The notes beneath the pieces are model-generated. The model made no database searches. It had not been told where the DNA came from and was given only the letters and a program-made list of their open reading frames with translations. Of a stretch of DNA of 17,726 nucleotides, positions 14,525 to 17,726 are shown piece by piece. Position 1 is the first letter of the stretch, and every line of letters begins with the position of its first letter. Source of the stretch: CAYOHG01 sp964465125. Lineage in GTDB: Bacteria; Planctomycetota; Phycisphaerae; UBA1845; Fen-1342. Both the position numbers and the translations under genes were made by a program. The stretch lies in the NCBI GenBank assembly GCA_964465125.1, contig CAYXIO010000070.1:1-17726 (forward strand). The letters run 5' to 3'.

Positions 14525-15421
14525 TCAGGTCGGGGTCGTCCAACGTCCGGCAAGCGCCCGGTACGCCTGGATCATGGCCTGCGTGCCGAGCTCCCCGCCG
14601 CCGGGCGTAGCTTCGACCGCCCGAAAGAGCTGCTGGGCGAGGGCCGTGGCGGGAATCGGCAGCTTCGCGTTCTGCGCGGCGGTCTGGACGATCCGCAGGT
14701 CTTTCTGGATCAGCTTGATCATGAAGGCGGGGTCCAGGTCGCCCGCGGCGATCTTCGCGCCCAGGGTCGACCAGGCCCAGGAACCGCCCGCGCCGCTGGA
14801 GAGCGTCTCGATGGCGTTGCCAAGGTCCAAGCCGCTGCGCTCCGCGAGCAGCAGGGCTTCGCAGACGCCCATCATGTTCACCGCGCATAGAACCTGGTTG
14901 CAGGCCTTGAGAGCTTGTCCGCTGCCGCTCGGGCCGACGTGCACAATCCGCTTGCCCAGCACCGCCAGAACCGGGCGAGCCCGCTCGAACGCGGCTTGCG
15001 TCCCGCCCACCATGATCGTCAAGGCTGCGTTTTGAGCGCCGACCTCACCGCCGGTCACCGGCGCGTCCAGAAACTCGACCTGCTGAGCGGCGAGCCGCTC
15101 GGCGGCGGAGCGCGCCGCGGCGGGCGCGATCGTGGAGAGATCGACTGCGCAACTGCCCGGACGAAGGGCCGCGGCGGCGCCGTTCTCGCCGAATAAAACC
15201 TGCTCGACGTCCGGAGTGTCGGTGACGATGGTCAGCAGCAGCGAGGCTTGAGAGGCGACGCTCGCGGGCGTCTGGCACCAGATGGCCCCCGCGTCGAGCA
15301 ACGGACGGGCCTTCTCGCGCGTGCGCGTGAAAACAAACAGCGGATGGCCGGCCCGCAGCAGGTGACCCGCCATCGGGCGGCCCATGATTCCCGCGCCGAT
15401 GAATCCGAGCGGCTCCGGCAA
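14525..15421 (-). CDS. NAD(P)-dependent beta-hydroxyacid dehydrogenase (3-hydroxyisobutyrate dehydrogenase/tartronate semialdehyde reductase family)
   Basis: A 298-residue oxidoreductase of the family that includes MmsB, GarR/GlxR and the plant glyoxylate reductase GLYR. The N-terminal Rossmann motif is GFIGAGIMG (Gly9, Gly11, Gly14). VDLSTIAP near residue 93 and LDAPVTGGEVGA at 118-129 are the substrate-binding segments. Lys172 in GSGQALKACNQ is the expected catalytic lysine. The second half is the all-helical domain with KDLRIVQTAA near residue 240. The residue after the Rossmann second strand is FTRTREK, with Arg and Thr in place of an Asp, which favours NADPH; this is an inference. The start is TTG, with GGGAGA 6 bases ahead; the next Met would remove the dinucleotide site. 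The gene lies 69 bases after infC. The substrate cannot be named from sequence alone. Confidence 0.88.
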   Translation of the reverse strand: MPEPLGFIGAGIMGRPMAGHLLRAGHPLFVFTRTREKARPLLDAGAIWCQTPASVASQASLLLTIVTDTPDVEQVLFGENGAAAALRPGSCAVDLSTIAPAAARSAAERLAAQQVEFLDAPVTGGEVGAQNAALTIMVGGTQAAFERARPVLAVLGKRIVHVGPSGSGQALKACNQVLCAVNMMGVCEALLLAERSGLDLGNAIETLSSGAGGSWAWSTLGAKIAAGDLDPAFMIKLIQKDLRIVQTAAQNAKLPIPATALAQQLFRAVEATPGGGELGTQAMIQAYRALAGRWTTPT

Positions 15422-15427
15422 AGCAGG

Positions 15428-15433
15428 TCTCCC
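15428..15433 (-). promoter_or_regulatory. Shine-Dalgarno site for the TTG start at 15421
   Basis: Minus-strand GGGAGA lies 6 bases before TTG (complement of 15419-15421). Together with the family-typical N-terminus it fixes a rare start codon. Confidence 0.7.
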
Positions 15434-15490
15434 GTGTGCGGCGAGCGCGCGGAAGCGAGGCGCTCGGTCCGAGCGGGCGGCTGCGTCCGG

Positions 15491-16141
15491 CTAGTGGCTG
15501 GACTCGCTCGCGGGCTCGGTTCCCGGCGAAGGCTGCGCGTCCTGATCCGCGTCGTCGGCGTCGTCGGGATCGTCCTCGTCGGCGACGTCCTGCATGGCCT
15601 GGCGGGCCTCGCGCGAGAGCTTCTCAAACGCGGCCTTGTTCGGCGCAAGCACCATGATCATGTTGCGGCCTTCCATCAGCGGAAAGCGCTCGACCTTCAC
15701 CAGGTCGCCCAGGCGCGTGATGAGCTCGCGGAAGGTCGAGTCGCCGATCTCGCGGTGAGCCCGCTCGCGGCCGCGGAACATCATCGTGAACTGCACCTTG
15801 TCGCCCTTGCTGAGGAACTTGAGCGCGCGGCGGACCTTGATCTCGCGGTCGTTCGCGTCGGTCTTGGGGCGCAGCCGGACTTCCTTGAGCTGCTGCTCGT
15901 GCTGCTTCTTCTGGTGCTTCTTCTGATGATACTTGAACTTGCCGTAGTCCATGATGCGGCAGACCGGCGGGCGCTCGCGCGGGGCGACCTCGACCAGATC
16001 GAGACCCTGATCGCGCGCCATGCGCAGCGCCTCGTGCGTGGCAAGCACCCCAAGCTGCTCGTTCTCGGCCCCAATGACCCGGATCTGCGGAATCCGGATC
16101 TGTTCGTTGCAGCGCAGATTGGACGAAATAGCTTTGGACAT
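15491..16141 (-). CDS. infC: Translation initiation factor IF-3
   Basis: IF-3 binds the 30S subunit, keeps it apart from the 50S and checks initiator tRNA and start codon. The 216-residue protein has the N-terminal domain with CNEQIRIPQIRVIG and LDLVEVAP, the linker region ICRIMDYGKF-like (here VCRIMDYGKFKYHQKK), and the C-terminal domain with KEVRLRPKTDAND, FRGRERAHREIG and NMIMVLAPNK. About 35 residues follow the conserved core, dominated by Asp and Glu (DEDDPDDADDADQD); most IF-3 proteins end near 180 residues. The ATG at 16141 lies 10 bases after the thrS stop. An AGGGAG sits only one base before it, closer than ideal. The start is ATG, not the rare AUU used for self-regulation in E. coli. 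It is followed not by rpmI and rplT but by a dehydrogenase gene. Confidence 0.95.
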   Translation of the reverse strand: MSKAISSNLRCNEQIRIPQIRVIGAENEQLGVLATHEALRMARDQGLDLVEVAPRERPPVCRIMDYGKFKYHQKKHQKKQHEQQLKEVRLRPKTDANDREIKVRRALKFLSKGDKVQFTMMFRGRERAHREIGDSTFRELITRLGDLVKVERFPLMEGRNMIMVLAPNKAAFEKLSREARQAMQDVADEDDPDDADDADQDAQPSPGTEPASESSH

Positions 16142-16151
16142 ACTCCCTGCT

Positions 16152-17726
16152 TTACGACGGAAGAGCCTGGCCCGCTCTTCGCCAGCCTGACAGGCTGCGG
16201 GTAGAGATTTCCTCGGCGCACGCAGCCAGGAATTCCGACAGCGGACAGCTTCCCAACTGCCCGCCGTCGCGCGTGCGCGCGTTTACGGTCTGGCTTGCGG
16301 CTTCCTGCTCGCCGATCACCAGGATGTACGGAATCTTCTCGAGCGTGCAGCGGCGGATCTTCGCGCCGATGCGCTCGCCGCTGGAATCGAACTCCACGCG
16401 GATGCCGGCGTCGCGCAGCTCGCGATGAACGCCGGCGGCGTATTCAAGCGACTTGTCGCTGACGGTGCAAAGCGCGACCTGAACGGGCGCCAGCCAGAGC
16501 GGGAAGGCCCCGGCGAAGTGCTCGATCAGGATGCCGATGAAGCGCTCGATGCTGCCCAGCGGAGCGCGGTGGACCATCACCGGACGATGCTCGTGATTGT
16601 CCGTGCCGATGTAGCGCAGATCGAATCGCTCGGGCAGGTTGTAGTCGCACTGCACCGTGCCAAGCTGCCATTCGCGGCCGATGCAGTCCTTGACCAGAAA
16701 ATCGATCTTCGGGCCATAGAACGCCGCCTCGCCGCGCCCGATGAACCAGTCCATCCCCGACTTCTCGCAGACGTCGAGAATCGCGGCCTCGGCTTTCTCC
16801 CAGTTCTCGGCGGAGCCGACGTACTTGTCGCCGCCGTCGCGCAGACTGGCCCGCACGCGGTACTGCGTCAGCCCGATCACGTCGAGCACGAGCTTGGCCA
16901 TGTCGATGCAGCCGGCCAGCTCATCGTGGAGCTGGTCCGGGGTGCAGAAGATGTGCGCGTCGTCCTGGGTGAGCCCGCGCACGCGGGTCAGGCCGCCGAC
17001 CTCGCCCGATTGCTCGTAGCGGTAGACGGTGCCGAATTCGGACAGGCGGATGGGCAGCTCGCGGTAGCTGCGCGCGTCGGAGCCGTAGATGCGGATGTGG
17101 TGCGGGCAGTTCATCGGCCGCAGCAGATACCCGTCCTCGTGGCGCAGCCACTCGCGAATGCGCCGCAGGCGCTCGTCCGTCGGCATGTCGGCCGGGTAGC
17201 CGCCGCGGGCGAGGTCTTCGTGCTTGTCTGCGAGCTGGTTGTATAGCGACAACTCCGCGGGCGTGGCGCGATCCGCGTTCGAGGCGCGGGCAATCTCCCA
17301 CAGCGCGTTCAGCAGGCGGGCGCGGTCCGATTCGTACAGCGGCGGATACTGGCTGTCCTTGTAGTACGGGAAGTGTCCGCTGGTGCGGTACAGATCGAGC
17401 TTCCCGATGTGCGGGGTGTAGACGGGCTGGTATCCGCGCCGGAGCAGCTCCTCGCGAATGAAGGTCTCCAGGGCGTGCCGCACTATTGCGCCGCGCGGCT
17501 TCCACAGCACCAGGCCGGTGCCGACCAGTCCGTCGATCGCAAACAGCCCGAGCTCGACGCCGAGCTTGCGATGATCGCGCTTCTTGGCTTCCTCCAACTG
17601 ATCGAGGTAGGCCTTGAGGTCCTTCTTGGATGCCCAACTGGTGCCGTAGACGCGCTGAAGCATCTTGCGGCTGGCGTCGCCGTGGTGATACGCGCCGGCG
17701 ACCTGCATGACCTTGAACGCGCCGAC
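16152..17726 (-). CDS. thrS: Threonyl-tRNA synthetase, 5' end outside window
   Basis: A class II aminoacyl-tRNA synthetase that charges tRNA(Thr). At least 524 codons are visible and the frame runs off the window edge; the N-terminal TGS and editing domains lie outside. Numbering from the Met at 17708, the fragment opens with the end of the editing-linker region (AGAYHHGDASRKMLQRVYGT). Motif 1 covers about 76-115. Zinc ligand Cys201 is in LRPMNCPHH. Motif 2 is FGTVYRYEQSGEVGGLTRVRG, broken here as FGTVYRYEQSG plus VGGLTRVRG. His252 is in TQDDAHIFC, and the third zinc His and motif 3 are in HRAPLGSIERF. The anticodon-binding domain begins near PVQVALCTVSD. Between YYKDSQYPP and DGYLLRPMNC there are about 70 residues where E. 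coli has about 13, an insertion in the catalytic core. infC follows 10 bases after the stop. Confidence 0.95.
   Translation of the reverse strand, partial: VGAFKVMQVAGAYHHGDASRKMLQRVYGTSWASKKDLKAYLDQLEEAKKRDHRKLGVELGLFAIDGLVGTGLVLWKPRGAIVRHALETFIREELLRRGYQPVYTPHIGKLDLYRTSGHFPYYKDSQYPPLYESDRARLLNALWEIARASNADRATPAELSLYNQLADKHEDLARGGYPADMPTDERLRRIREWLRHEDGYLLRPMNCPHHIRIYGSDARSYRELPIRLSEFGTVYRYEQSGEVGGLTRVRGLTQDDAHIFCTPDQLHDELAGCIDMAKLVLDVIGLTQYRVRASLRDGGDKYVGSAENWEKAEAAILDVCEKSGMDWFIGRGEAAFYGPKIDFLVKDCIGREWQLGTVQCDYNLPERFDLRYIGTDNHEHRPVMVHRAPLGSIERFIGILIEHFAGAFPLWLAPVQVALCTVSDKSLEYAAGVHRELRDAGIRVEFDSSGERIGAKIRRCTLEKIPYILVIGEQEAASQTVNARTRDGGQLGSCPLSEFLAACAEEISTRSLSGWRRAGQALPS

Noticed and set aside
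1..17726. CRISPR arrays, tRNA or rRNA genes, transposases, phage or toxin-antitoxin genes
   Set aside because: No regularly spaced repeats, no tRNA-like cloverleaf or CCA-ended fold, and no recombinase or toxin motif were seen in either strand.

Overview
The window is GC-rich, gene-dense bacterial DNA whose content fits a planctomycete-like organism. The lineage is an inference. It rests on a small PEP-CTERM (exosortase-sorted) protein, a secreted WD40 propeller, two lipoprotein members of the sulfatase/alkaline phosphatase superfamily, a DUF4175-like membrane protein and a stand-alone larC. No rRNA, tRNA, CRISPR array, insertion sequence or phage gene was seen.

Positions 1-5405 hold the 3' end of topA (two zinc ribbons) and a set of genes for exported proteins. 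The first is a lipoprotein of the sulfatase superfamily. A short PEP-CTERM protein lies convergent to it. Next come an exported seven-bladed WD40 protein and a second sulfatase-superfamily lipoprotein, whose GTG start overlaps the WD40 stop by one base. Both superfamily members carry Thr, not Cys or Ser, at the nucleophile position, so neither looks like a formylglycine sulfatase. The second also has Cys in place of the first metal-binding Asp.

Positions 5455-7918 hold selA, an intrinsic terminator with a second G+C-rich hairpin, and an Fpg/Nei-family DNA glycosylase. Positions 7958-10384, on the minus strand, hold a short-form 2-isopropylmalate/homocitrate synthase-family enzyme and a DUF72 (YecE-like) protein. 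Divergent from DUF72, with a plausible sigma-70-type promoter, is a 617-residue membrane-anchored coiled-coil protein.

Positions 12511-17726 are all on the minus strand. In transcription order they hold thrS (5' end outside the window, with an extra segment of about 60 residues in the catalytic domain), infC (with an acidic tail), a beta-hydroxyacid dehydrogenase starting with TTG, larC, and a small membrane protein with a C-terminal helix-turn-helix-like region that overlaps larC. The widespread thrS-infC pairing is present, but rpmI and rplT do not follow infC.

Most of the window is ordinary housekeeping and accessory metabolism. I did not find a clear new multigene system. The best leads are the extracytoplasmic WD40/phosphatase-like pair with its altered metal site, the ThrRS insertion, and the larC/membrane-HTH overlap.
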